In this document: piece after piece, positions 33,331 through 41,307 of the stretch | Layout: each line of letters begins with the position of its first letter | Position numbering within the stretch: the first letter of the stretch is position 1 | NCBI GenBank assembly: GCA_035556715.1 | Contig: DATMER010000080.1 | Location: 7,057-71,056, forward strand | DNA from: DATMER01 sp035556715 | GTDB lineage: Bacteria > Acidobacteriota > Thermoanaerobaculia > Multivoradales > UBA5704 | DNA length: 64,000 nucleotides | Direction: 5' to 3' | Made by a program: the position numbers and the translations under genes | The notes under the pieces: model-generated | Database searches by the model: none | The model's input: the letters and a program-made list of their open reading frames with translations, nothing else | What the model was told of the DNA's origin: nothing

Positions 33331-33738
33331 ATGCCAGAACGCGCCATCTACTTGACGTCCCAGGACCGCGACCGGCTCCAGGCCCTGACCCAGATGACCG
33401 AGGACAGAGACCGGGGCGACCTTGCCAGTCTGATGTACGAGCTGAGCCGAGCGGTCATCGTACCCGCCGCGGAGATCCCCGAGGAGGTGATCACCATGAA
33501 CTCGCGCGTGCGCCTGCTGGACCTGCAAGACGGGTCGGTGCACGAGTACACCCTGGTGTATCCCGGCGAGGCCAACTTCGCGGAGGGGAAGATCTCGGTC
33601 GTCGCCCCGATCGGCGCGGCGATGATCGGCTACAGGGTGGGCGACGAGATCGAGTGGGAAGTCCCGGCCGGCCAGCGGCACTTCAGGGTCGAGGCCGTGC
33701 TCTACCAGCCCGAGGCGGCCGGGGACGACCACCTGTAG
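33331..33738 (+). CDS. rnk: Rnk-like nucleoside diphosphate kinase regulator (GreA/GreB C-terminal fold)
   Basis: 135 residues. An N-terminal short helical region (ERAIYLTSQDRDRLQAL) leads into the GreA/GreB-type FKBP-like domain: MNSRVRLLDLQDGSVHEYTL, then VVAPIGAAMIGYRVGDEIEW. Rnk proteins bind RNA polymerase near the secondary channel but lack the coiled-coil finger that stimulates cleavage. The full length is typical. It has its own upstream gap with the divergent TRIC gene; ~180 bp of noncoding DNA follows. Confidence 0.92.
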   Translation: MPERAIYLTSQDRDRLQALTQMTEDRDRGDLASLMYELSRAVIVPAAEIPEEVITMNSRVRLLDLQDGSVHEYTLVYPGEANFAEGKISVVAPIGAAMIGYRVGDEIEWEVPAGQRHFRVEAVLYQPEAAGDDHL

Positions 33739-33810
33739 GCGAGTCAGCCCTGCGCCCGCGGAAGGCGTCGAAGGATGAAGGAAGGGACATTGCTGCTGCT
33801 GTCGGGAATA

Positions 33811-33908
33811 GGTGTCCGGCGTCCTGCAGCGCATGTAACTCCTCATGGGTGGCGTGTCGCCTAACATCCAAAAACGCTACACCGGACAGGAGCCGCATTT
33901 CGCGGCTC
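33811..33908. repeat. Inverted-repeat and hairpin sequence with second CGCCTAACATCC box
   Basis: GTGTCCGGC at ~33812 and CACCGGACA near 33881 form near-matching inverted arms. Between them lies CGCCTAACATCC, the same box that opens the attC-like site at 31271. A hairpin GAGCCGC/GCGGCTC follows at ~33890-33908. It lies between rnk and the MmcQ-like gene. A degenerate recombination site is possible but not demonstrated. Confidence 0.3.
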
Positions 33909-33918
33909 AGAGGTCTCG

Positions 33919-34320
33919 ATGACCGAAGCCGCCGCCGAAGACCCGCGTCTCTCCAGGCTCACGGACATCTGTCTCGCCCTCCCGGAAACCAGCCGCGAGG
34001 TCACCGGAGAGCACGCGTCCTTTCAGGTCCGAAAGAAAACCTTCGCCTGGTTCCTCTCCGACCACCATGGAGATGGGATGGTTTCCGTCTGCTGCAGGAT
34101 GGCCTTGGGCGAGAACGCGGACAGGGTCAAGGCAGATCCCGAGAGGTTCTACCTGCCCGCCTACGTCGCGCACCGCGGCTGGGTCGCTCTGCGGCTCGAC
34201 CTTGGGGAGGTCGACTGGCGGGAAGTCGCCGAGTTGGTAGCGGACAGCTATAGTCTGGTTGCGCCGAAGAAGCTGGCCCAGCTCGCCTTTGCCTCCTCCG
34301 ATCAGGAGCGCGAGCGTTGA
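33919..34320 (+). CDS. MmcQ/YjbR family protein
   Basis: 133 residues of the MmcQ/YjbR (CyaY-like fold, putative DNA-binding) family: LPETSREVTGEHASFQVRKKTFAWF at the N-terminus, then RFYLPAYVAHRGWVALRLD and the final ELVADSYSLVAPKKLA helix, the family hallmark. Its role is unknown. The stop overlaps the TTG start of the next gene (TTGA), so the two are translationally coupled. Confidence 0.92.
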   Translation: MTEAAAEDPRLSRLTDICLALPETSREVTGEHASFQVRKKTFAWFLSDHHGDGMVSVCCRMALGENADRVKADPERFYLPAYVAHRGWVALRLDLGEVDWREVAELVADSYSLVAPKKLAQLAFASSDQERER

Positions 34321-34781
34321 TAAATACGCAGACTACCTTCGCCGCACTCCGCGAGCGAATGCTCGGGCGGGCGATCGTCCACAAGCGGCTGTTCCTCTCC
34401 ACGCTTCAGCTTTACCTGCAGGCGGAGCCGGACGCGGAGCTCGGGCTCGAGGTCTGGTGCGAACCGAGCTGGCAGGTCGTTGGCCCGGGCGGTGTCATCG
34501 CCGGGTCGGGCACTATCTACTTCGATCCGGAGGCGGAGGACCCCGACGAGCTCCAGCGGATGGTGTCTCAGGCGACCGAGGTGCTCCGGGGCTGCGTGGT
34601 CGAGGATGTCGCGGTCGACGCCCGGACCTTCGAATTGGAGGTCCGGCTCAGCGGCGATCTCGCCGTTCGCACCTTCGTGTCCGATCCGACGGAGCCTGAG
34701 CAGTGGCTCCTCTACGATCCAGCGGCTGAGATCCGGTTGCGCGGTACACCGGCTGGTCTGCGTCTCGAACCTGCTGTCTGA
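34317..34781 (+). CDS. Hypothetical protein
   Basis: 154 residues with a TTG start overlapping the preceding stop. It is soluble, without a signal or TM helix. The middle is beta-rich (ELGLEVWCEPSWQVVGPG, SGTIYFDPEAEDPDE), ending AEIRLRGTPAGLRLEPAV. No family recognised. The coupling to the MmcQ-like gene suggests a linked but unknown function. Confidence 0.6.
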   Translation: MINTQTTFAALRERMLGRAIVHKRLFLSTLQLYLQAEPDAELGLEVWCEPSWQVVGPGGVIAGSGTIYFDPEAEDPDELQRMVSQATEVLRGCVVEDVAVDARTFELEVRLSGDLAVRTFVSDPTEPEQWLLYDPAAEIRLRGTPAGLRLEPAV

Positions 34782-34859
34782 AGCGGAAGAATGGCGCGCG
34801 GATGGCCGCTTCGCGGTATCCTGGTGTTCTTCCACAGGGAGAGCCAAAGGGAGAGCGAG

Positions 34860-36431
34860 ATGCCGATGCGCGGGGCCATCTTACTGGTGATTGCCGGAAG
34901 CCTGCTCTGTAGCTGTCGTCCTGAGACGCCTGCCGTCCAGACCTCCTGCGCAGCCTCGGATGCCGAGATCCTGGCGTGGATCGAGAGGGCGACGCTGCCG
35001 GCCGACCCGGCCGGTCCTGACGACGGCTGTTTTTTTGACTTCGCCTGGCAACAGCTCTTCGCCGTGACACACCTCGACAAAGGCGTGCCGCGGTTCGCCG
35101 CCTGGCCGACGGACCAGGTCCTGTTCCCGGAAAGCGGCAGTCCTCCACGCTGGGGGACTGCTCCCGGAGGCATGAGGTTCCGCCAGTTGGGCAAGGCTCG
35201 CGGCCTCAGGAGGAGCGGCCAGGTGTCGGCCGACATCGTCACCGAAGCGGCGGCCCTGACCCCGCTCACGGATCAGCGGGGGCGCTGGGCGCACTTCTCC
35301 TTGGTCGTGAACCAGCCGGAGTACGAGTACATCCGCTGCTGCGAGCTCTTCCGGGGCAACTGCTTCAACCAGATGGCCGGGTTAGAGCCGACTCCTGTGC
35401 CTGACGCGACTCCTCCCCCTTCGCGGATCGACCGGCCTGCCGGATCGCTCGAGCTCAAGATGGCTTGGCGGGTGCTGGAGACCTGTGACCTTCCTGACTC
35501 GCCGTCTCCCTGCAAACCGGACGATGCAAGCCGATATCTCACGGTCGTCGGCGAGGTCGAGCCTTATTCGGCAAGCATCCAGCGCAGGCGTGCGACCCTG
35601 GGATTGATCGGGATGCACATCGTGCAGAAGACGCCCCAATACAAGGATTCAGTCTGGTCCACCTTCGAGCACGTCGACAACGCCCCGGACTGCTCGCAGA
35701 AGGGCGATCCGCCGCCCTCCGGCTGGAGCTTTTTCAATCCGGATTGCCAGGACCCCGAGAAGACCGGCCGCTGCGACGACAATGCCTACTGCGCTCCATG
35801 CCCGATCCGGGTACCCGCGGACGTGGCGTCGGCGTTCAACAGCACAGACCCCGCCCCCAAGTGGAAGATCCCGATCGACGGGAAGACTGGGGAGGGCGTG
35901 ATCACCTGTGTTCCGGGAGCTTCCACGATCGAGTTCAACAAGGCCGTGAAGATGCCCGACGGAACCGAGCGCTGGATCAATCTTTTCGATTCGCAGTGTG
36001 ACAGGCCGGAGATACCGAGCCAGGTCTGCCGGTCCGTCGAGGTTTCACCGACGGTCGCCTCCTTGAACGAGCAGGTCCACCGGGTCCTCGGTCGCCTCGG
36101 CGGGAGTACCGCCGTGCTGGCCAACTACAAGCTGGCAGGGGTCCTCTGGTACGACGGGGACGATCTGCAGCCGGAAAAGGCGAAGCAGTTGGCCAACACC
36201 ACGATGGAGACCTATCTTCAGACGCTGCCGGATGGGTGTGTCACCTGCCACAGCATCGTCCCGCCGGTGGAGAGGGCGCCGGACAGCAAGGAAACGATGC
36301 TGTTCAACTCGGCCCTTGCCGACCGCAGCATGGTCTTCCAGCAGATGCGCCAGTTTGGCTCCGCCTCTGAATGCAGCGCGACGCAGGCGGAAAAGTGCAG
36401 CTCCTGGAACAAGGGCTGTCCGGGCGGCTGA
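34860..36431 (+). CDS. Lipoprotein with single CxxCH haem-like motif
   Basis: 523-residue lipoprotein: signal RGAILLVIAGSLLCSC with the lipobox Cys, then a long region rich in Cys pairs. Mid-protein segments include LGLIGMHIVQKTP and VWSTFEHVDNAP. Near the C-terminus a single CVTCH fits a c-type haem site. The closing Cys residues (ASECS...EKCSSWNKGC) may form disulfides. The length and single motif do not match a standard cytochrome. The start at 34860 is chosen for the signal peptide; a further upstream start is possible. Outer-membrane or periplasmic electron-transfer role possible, unproven. Confidence 0.75.
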   Translation: MPMRGAILLVIAGSLLCSCRPETPAVQTSCAASDAEILAWIERATLPADPAGPDDGCFFDFAWQQLFAVTHLDKGVPRFAAWPTDQVLFPESGSPPRWGTAPGGMRFRQLGKARGLRRSGQVSADIVTEAAALTPLTDQRGRWAHFSLVVNQPEYEYIRCCELFRGNCFNQMAGLEPTPVPDATPPPSRIDRPAGSLELKMAWRVLETCDLPDSPSPCKPDDASRYLTVVGEVEPYSASIQRRRATLGLIGMHIVQKTPQYKDSVWSTFEHVDNAPDCSQKGDPPPSGWSFFNPDCQDPEKTGRCDDNAYCAPCPIRVPADVASAFNSTDPAPKWKIPIDGKTGEGVITCVPGASTIEFNKAVKMPDGTERWINLFDSQCDRPEIPSQVCRSVEVSPTVASLNEQVHRVLGRLGGSTAVLANYKLAGVLWYDGDDLQPEKAKQLANTTMETYLQTLPDGCVTCHSIVPPVERAPDSKETMLFNSALADRSMVFQQMRQFGSASECSATQAEKCSSWNKGCPGG

Positions 36432-36493
36432 GGAAGCCTGGCGGATATGTACAGGGTATAGGTACAAGAACGAGCTAATCAGCAGGAGAGGCT

Positions 36494-37123
36494 ATGAATG
36501 ATGCGGTGAAGGCGGCATCGATTGCGGCAGTTGTGGCCCTGGTAACGTCTCTCATTTCCGCAGGCGTGACCATCTCAGTCAAGAGTGCAGAACTTGACAG
36601 CGCCACCAAGCAAGCGACTGAGGGGCAACGGGTTGCCGAAGACCTTCTCAAGTCTGTCCGAGAAGCTGAAGAGAGGTTGGCAAAGCAAGCGGTACCAGTA
36701 GGATCTGTCGTTGCTTCGATGCTTGACTACAATGAATTTCGTGAGATTGCAGGAAGCGGATGGTTTCCTGCCGACGGACGAACCGTCTCGACCAGCTCAA
36801 AGTATGCTGTCATCACCGGCCGTACCGCTTTACCAGACCTGCGAGGAATGTTCTTGCGAGGCCTGAATGAGTTTGAAACGGGGAAGCGGAGAGTTGACGG
36901 AAGCGAGGATCCAGATCTGAGAAAGGTCGGCGACTACCAACAAGATAATTTCCGTGCTCACAATCATAGCTACGACTTGCATTGGGTAGGAGGAAATGGG
37001 AGCGGGATCCAATCCGGAGGTAGCTATCCTCGACAATCGGATTCTCGTCAGACTTCCAGTTCTGGAGACAAAGAAACAAGGCCGCGAAATGTGGCATTGT
37101 TTTATTATGTCAAAGTTAACTAG
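36494..37123 (+). CDS. Membrane-anchored phage tail-collar-like protein
   Basis: 209 residues. An N-terminal TM segment (IAAVVALVTSLISAGVTI) and a short coiled coil (ATKQATEGQRVAEDLLKSVREAEERL) lead into a C-terminal domain like phage tail collar/fibre receptor-binding proteins: LPDLRGMFLRGLNE, DNFRAHNHSYDL and the closing ETRPRNVALFYYVKV. The membrane anchor is not normal for a tail fibre, so it has been domesticated or rearranged. The base composition is clearly more AT-rich than the flanks, pointing to transfer. No other phage structural genes are nearby. Confidence 0.8.
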   Translation: MNDAVKAASIAAVVALVTSLISAGVTISVKSAELDSATKQATEGQRVAEDLLKSVREAEERLAKQAVPVGSVVASMLDYNEFREIAGSGWFPADGRTVSTSSKYAVITGRTALPDLRGMFLRGLNEFETGKRRVDGSEDPDLRKVGDYQQDNFRAHNHSYDLHWVGGNGSGIQSGGSYPRQSDSRQTSSSGDKETRPRNVALFYYVKVN

Positions 37124-37159
37124 TGGGCTGTCACGGCAAGATTGAAGAGATGAGGTGGA

Positions 37160-37266
37160 TGTAGGGGAGGGGCTTGCCCCCTCCCGGGCGGGGGAAGTCC
37201 CCGCCAAGAGATGAATCGCATTCGGAGCTTCCGCCCACCCGGGAGGGGGCAAGCCCCTCCCCTACA
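37160..37266. repeat. Perfect 29-bp inverted repeat element (107 bp)
   Basis: The left arm starts TGTAGGGGAGGGGCTTGCCC and runs to 37188; the right arm is its exact reverse complement and ends GCAAGCCCCTCCCCTACA at 37266. The centre contains GGCGGGGGAAGTCCCCGCC, itself partly palindromic. No ORF. MITE/REP-like, in the gap between the collar-like gene and the YfhO-like gene. Confidence 0.92.
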
Positions 37267-37308
37267 AGAGGAAGCTACCCGTCGATCGGAGCTTGACAAG
37301 GTACTAGT

Positions 37309-39654
37309 TTACCTCAAGCCGTTCTTTGGCTCTTGGGCAGGCAGCCGGATGGAGGGGGCCCTGGCGAGGGTCCATAAGGCCCCGATGAGCACCAGGCCAG
37401 CCACAAGCCCCGCCAGGATCTCCGGCCACGGCGAGACCTTCAGGACCACCCGGTGGCGTCCGGGAGGGACTTCGATTCCCATCAGGTTCAGATCCACCGG
37501 CACGGTGCGGAGCGGCTTGCCGCCGGCGGTGGCATCGAAGAGCGGCTGGTAGGCCCGGCGCACGATGGCCAGCCCGCCGGGTCCCTCCACGTCCAGCTCG
37601 ATCCGGTCGGGCTCGTTGACGAGGAGGCGCACGCGGCCTCCCGGCTTGTGCTCGACCGGGTCGGGCACGACCACGGAAGCGATGGGATCGGGCAGGTTGC
37701 TCACGGCCCAGAGCGCGGCGGGCGGGCTCGCGGCGACCCGCACCTCGTCGGGCCACCAGGCCTCGGGCGCGGGGTCTTCGACCTTGTAGAGCCGGCTCTC
37801 GATGCCGAAGCGGGTGGCGCGGTCCAGGAGCCGGAGCCGGGGCAGGTCCACGTCCTCGAACAGGACGATGGCGTCCAGCCCGAGCACGCGCAGCCAGTTG
37901 ACCCGCTGCGGACCCTGGAGCCGCGGCAGGTTGAACAGCATCAGGCTGAACAGGGGGCTCTGCAATCCTTCGAGATCGGGCGCGAAGGGGTAGGTCAGGC
38001 CATGGAGCACGCCGGGCGCCGGATCGAGGTCGAGCGCGGTGGCGCGCTCCAGCGGGATGCGGGTGCCGGATTCCAGACGGTACGCGGGGTCCGGCCCCCA
38101 GGGCGGAAAGGAGAGGGCGCTGTTGAGCACGGCCGCATTTTCCCCGAGCAGCCTGGCCCAGGGGGCAGGCTCGCGGTAGGGGGCCGTCGAGTCGGTCACG
38201 AGCAGCGGCCAGAGCTGGGTCAGCAGGGCGAGCTGCGCGCCGGCGATCAGGGCCGCGGACCATCGCGTCCTTCTGGACACGGCCCAGGCGGAGACCAGGA
38301 GCGCGGCTCCCCCGGCCAGGAGCGCCAGGTTCCAGGACGAGAGCTGGGTGGAGAGCAGGTCGAGGGCCTGGTCCGCCTGGCCCAGCCTCGCGAATCCCTG
38401 GCCGGCCCCGGCGAGCACCGAGGGGGTCAGCACGCGGACCGCGGCGCCCAGCAGCACGAGCAGGAGGCCGCCGATCGCGGCGAGCTTCGCCCACCGTCTT
38501 CCTCCTACGCCTCCAGCAAGCACCCGCTCCAATCCAAAGGCGGCGAGGAGCGGCACGGCGAGGGCGGGCCAGAGCAGGAACTTCTCCGGGTAGCGGAACA
38601 GTCCGAAGCTCAGCTTGGTGAGGAGCTCCCCGGCCTGCCCGCCCACGATGGCGAGCGCCAGTCCGGTCGCGGCGAGCGTTCCCCACTCCAGCCGACCGCG
38701 GACGCCGGGCAGTGCCAGGGCCAGCCCCACGATCCCGAAGTAGAGGGTCAGGAAGAGGGGGACGTGCGGGAAGATGGAGAGCGCCCAGACGCCAAGCTCC
38801 CCGAGCCAGGTGGGCCGGCCGTAGGGGAAGGGGACCAGCAACTCCACGAGGCGGAGCGGGTGGAGCGTGAAGTGGGCTGCCTGCTCCGCGGACATGCCGT
38901 GCGCTCCGCGGTAGGTGAAGGGCAGCACCCGCAGCAGGGCGACCACCTGGGGCAGGGCGATGAGCAGCCCGACCGCGCCGATGGCCACGGAGGTGAGGAA
39001 CCCGCGCTTCAAGCCGAGGTGGCGGACCGCGACCACGAGCAGGGGCGCGAGGCCGAGCGTGGCGGCCACGGGCTCGCCACCGAGGAGGGCCAGGCCGCAG
39101 GCGATCCCGCCCAGGGCGATCCCCCGTCTTCCTCCATGAACTGCACCGAGGAGGACCAGCGGCCACCAGGCGGCCACGGCGAGGAGGTTGTAGAAGGTCA
39201 GGACGGAGAGCATCCACCCCGAGCCGGCGTAGGTGATCCCGGCGAGGAGCGCCGCTTCTCGGCCCATACTTCGGCCCATCCCGAGCCCCCGCGCCAGCGC
39301 GTACATGCTGGCCAGCGCGATCAGCCAGTGCAGGGCGAAGTGGGAGCCGAAGGCGCTCCAGAAAGGAAGGACCAGGTAGAGGATGTTACCCGGGTAGAAG
39401 GGGAGCGCATTGGGGTTGCCCCGGAACGGCTGACCCAGTCCCCAGCCCGGGTTGAAGGCTGGAATCCTCCCCTCCTGGAGCTGCTCGGCCCCGAACGCCT
39501 TGTAGGGCACGTGCGTGGTGAAGACGTCGCGCAGGAAGAAGGTCCGCGCGCCGGTGATCACGGGAGCGCACACCCAGGCCCAGAGGAGCAGGGCGGCCGC
39601 CAGGACCGCCAGCAGGGGGAGGTCGTCCCGGGAGGGGCGCCGGACCGGAGGCAT
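37309..39654 (-). CDS. YfhO-like polytopic membrane protein (possible GT-C glycosyltransferase)
   Basis: 781 residues with 10-12 hydrophobic helices. The first extracytoplasmic loop (FFLRDVFTTHVPYKAF, with an Asp), followed by a segment like IPAFNPGWGLGQPF, fits YfhO and related lipid-linked sugar transferases of the GT-C superfamily. The C-terminal ~250 residues are largely extracytoplasmic beta structure, ending in a last TM helix (GLVAGLVLIGALWTLA). The start at 39654 is chosen because it precedes the first helix closely; an upstream in-frame Met at 39741 would overlap the divergent gene. Probably surface glycan modification. Confidence 0.8.
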   Translation of the reverse strand: MPPVRRPSRDDLPLLAVLAAALLLWAWVCAPVITGARTFFLRDVFTTHVPYKAFGAEQLQEGRIPAFNPGWGLGQPFRGNPNALPFYPGNILYLVLPFWSAFGSHFALHWLIALASMYALARGLGMGRSMGREAALLAGITYAGSGWMLSVLTFYNLLAVAAWWPLVLLGAVHGGRRGIALGGIACGLALLGGEPVAATLGLAPLLVVAVRHLGLKRGFLTSVAIGAVGLLIALPQVVALLRVLPFTYRGAHGMSAEQAAHFTLHPLRLVELLVPFPYGRPTWLGELGVWALSIFPHVPLFLTLYFGIVGLALALPGVRGRLEWGTLAATGLALAIVGGQAGELLTKLSFGLFRYPEKFLLWPALAVPLLAAFGLERVLAGGVGGRRWAKLAAIGGLLLVLLGAAVRVLTPSVLAGAGQGFARLGQADQALDLLSTQLSSWNLALLAGGAALLVSAWAVSRRTRWSAALIAGAQLALLTQLWPLLVTDSTAPYREPAPWARLLGENAAVLNSALSFPPWGPDPAYRLESGTRIPLERATALDLDPAPGVLHGLTYPFAPDLEGLQSPLFSLMLFNLPRLQGPQRVNWLRVLGLDAIVLFEDVDLPRLRLLDRATRFGIESRLYKVEDPAPEAWWPDEVRVAASPPAALWAVSNLPDPIASVVVPDPVEHKPGGRVRLLVNEPDRIELDVEGPGGLAIVRRAYQPLFDATAGGKPLRTVPVDLNLMGIEVPPGRHRVVLKVSPWPEILAGLVAGLVLIGALWTLARAPSIRLPAQEPKNGLR

Positions 39655-39725
39655 GCGGCTACTATATGGGACTCGACCGGCCGGAGGAGTGTCCGGCCGA
39701 ATGCAAGAGAGAGCTGAAAGGAAGA

Positions 39726-40493
39726 ATGGAATCCGGATCATCCCTGCCGCTCAGGGTCATCACCTACAACATCCACCGCGCGATCGGGGTCGACCGCCGT
39801 TTCCGTCCGGAGCGGATCGTGCGCATCCTCCGGCACTATGACGCGGACGTGGTCCTGCTCCAGGAGGTGGACGAGGGGGCGCCGCGCTCGCGCGAGCTGA
39901 ACCTGGCCAAGGAGCTGGCGCTGGCGGCCGGCTATCCCCACTTCGCCCTGGGGCACAACGTGAGCCTGCGCAAGGGGTGGTACGGCAACGCCACGCTCAG
40001 CCGCTTCCCGATCCTGCGCGAGCGCAACATCGACCTCTCCGTGGCCCAGAGCTGGATCCGGCGCGGCTGCCAGCACACGAGCGTGCAGATCGGGGGCGTG
40101 CAAAGCGGGGGAAGGACCCTGGAGGTCTTCAACCTTCACCTGGGCCTGTCCGCCCGGGAGCGCCTGCAGCAGATCGAGCTGCTCAGCCGGTCGCACGAGT
40201 TCGGCGGGATGGCCGAGGGCACTCCCATGCTGGTGGGCGGCGACTTCAACGACTGGCGGTCGCTGCTCTGGCCGACGTTCACGAACGGCTTCGGCTTCCG
40301 CTGCGCCACGGACAGCAAGACCGGCCGGCGCGGCGCCCTCGCCACGTACCCCTCCTTCTCGCCCCAGGGGGGCCTCGACCGGCTCTATTTCCGCGGACCT
40401 CTGCGGCTGCTCGCCGCCCGGCGCTGCCGCCTCCAGATCTCTCGCGTGGCGAGCGACCACCTTCCCGTCATCGCCGAGTTCGAGATGGCCTGA
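39726..40493 (+). CDS. Endonuclease/exonuclease/phosphatase (EEP) family protein
   Basis: 255-residue metal-dependent phosphoesterase of the EEP superfamily. Motifs in order: RVITYNIHRA (metal-binding Asn), VLLQEVDEG (catalytic Glu), GNATLSRFP, FNLHLG, GGDFNDWRS (Asp/Asn) and SDHLPVIAEF (terminal Asp-His). The start at 39726 has a GAAAGGA ribosome site. The substrate could be nucleic acid, phospholipid or sugar phosphate. It is immediately followed by an SDR gene with a 1-bp gap. Confidence 0.92.
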   Translation: MESGSSLPLRVITYNIHRAIGVDRRFRPERIVRILRHYDADVVLLQEVDEGAPRSRELNLAKELALAAGYPHFALGHNVSLRKGWYGNATLSRFPILRERNIDLSVAQSWIRRGCQHTSVQIGGVQSGGRTLEVFNLHLGLSARERLQQIELLSRSHEFGGMAEGTPMLVGGDFNDWRSLLWPTFTNGFGFRCATDSKTGRRGALATYPSFSPQGGLDRLYFRGPLRLLAARRCRLQISRVASDHLPVIAEFEMA

Positions 40494-40494
40494 T

Positions 40495-41220
40495 ATGCTT
40501 GTGCTGCTCATGAGCAGCAGCGAAGGCCGTACGGTCGTCCTCACCGGAGTTACCCGGGGCCTGGGCCGCGCCCTGGCGCTGCGCCTTGCCGGGATGGGGC
40601 ATCGCGTGGCGGGCTGCGGCCGGTCTCGGGCGAAGATCGAGGAGCTGCGCGGTCTGCTGTGTGGCGAAGGGGAAGAGGGCCACCGCTTCGAGGTGGTCAA
40701 CGTCGCCTCGAACATCCAGGTGCAGACCTGGGCCGAGAAGGTGCTCGAGAGCCACGGCCCTCCCGACCTGCTGATCAACAACGCCGGCATCATCAACGTG
40801 AACGCCCCTCTCTGGGAGGTGCCGGAGGAGGAGTTCGGCCTGGTCGTGGACGTGAACCTGAAGGGGACGTACTACCTCGTCCGCCACTTCCTGCCGGCCA
40901 TGCTGCGGCGGGGGAGCGGGGTGGTGGTGAACTTCAGCTCCGGGTGGGGCCGCTCCACGGCCGCGGAGCTCGCCCCCTACTGCGCCACGAAGTGGGCGAT
41001 CGAGGGGCTGACCCGCTCGCTGGCCGAGGAGCTTCCCCGGGGCCTGGCCGCCGTGGCCCTCAACCCCGGAGTGATCCACACCGAGCTGCTGGAGAGCTGC
41101 TACGGCCAGTCCGCGAAGAGCTACCCCGGACCGGAGAGGTGGGCCGAGCGCGCCGCCCCGTTCCTGCTCTCGCTGGGACCGGAGCACAACGGCAAGAGCA
41201 TCACGGTGCCGGGGTTCTGA
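40495..41220 (+). CDS. Short-chain dehydrogenase/reductase
   Basis: 241-residue classical SDR. The NAD(P)-binding motif is TGVTRGLG near the N-terminus, the NNAG motif occurs in LLINNAGII, and the active-site Tyr and Lys are in YCATK, with FSSGWG supplying the catalytic Ser. The C-terminal ITVPGF is unremarkable. The second Met at 40510 is an equally good start. The stop is followed within 6 bp by a family B palindromic repeat. Co-transcribed with the EEP gene; substrate unknown. Confidence 0.93.
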   Translation: MLVLLMSSSEGRTVVLTGVTRGLGRALALRLAGMGHRVAGCGRSRAKIEELRGLLCGEGEEGHRFEVVNVASNIQVQTWAEKVLESHGPPDLLINNAGIINVNAPLWEVPEEEFGLVVDVNLKGTYYLVRHFLPAMLRRGSGVVVNFSSGWGRSTAAELAPYCATKWAIEGLTRSLAEELPRGLAAVALNPGVIHTELLESCYGQSAKSYPGPERWAERAAPFLLSLGPEHNGKSITVPGF

Positions 41221-41226
41221 GAAGGA

Positions 41227-41285
41227 AGCCAGAAGAAGACCCCCTCCTCAATCCTCCCCCGCTTCGCGGGAGAGGACGCCCCCTC
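41227..41285. repeat. Palindromic repeat, family B
   Basis: The sequence AGAAGACCCCCTCCTCAATC, continuing CCCCGCTTCGCGGGAGAGGA, is the inverse of the right half of the element at 27971-28130 (GGGAGGATCGAGGAGGGGGTC). It lies between the convergent SDR gene and the secreted LamG-like gene and could act as a bidirectional terminator. Confidence 0.7.
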
Positions 41286-41307
41286 CCCTGCATCCTGGCG
41301 TCTGCTT

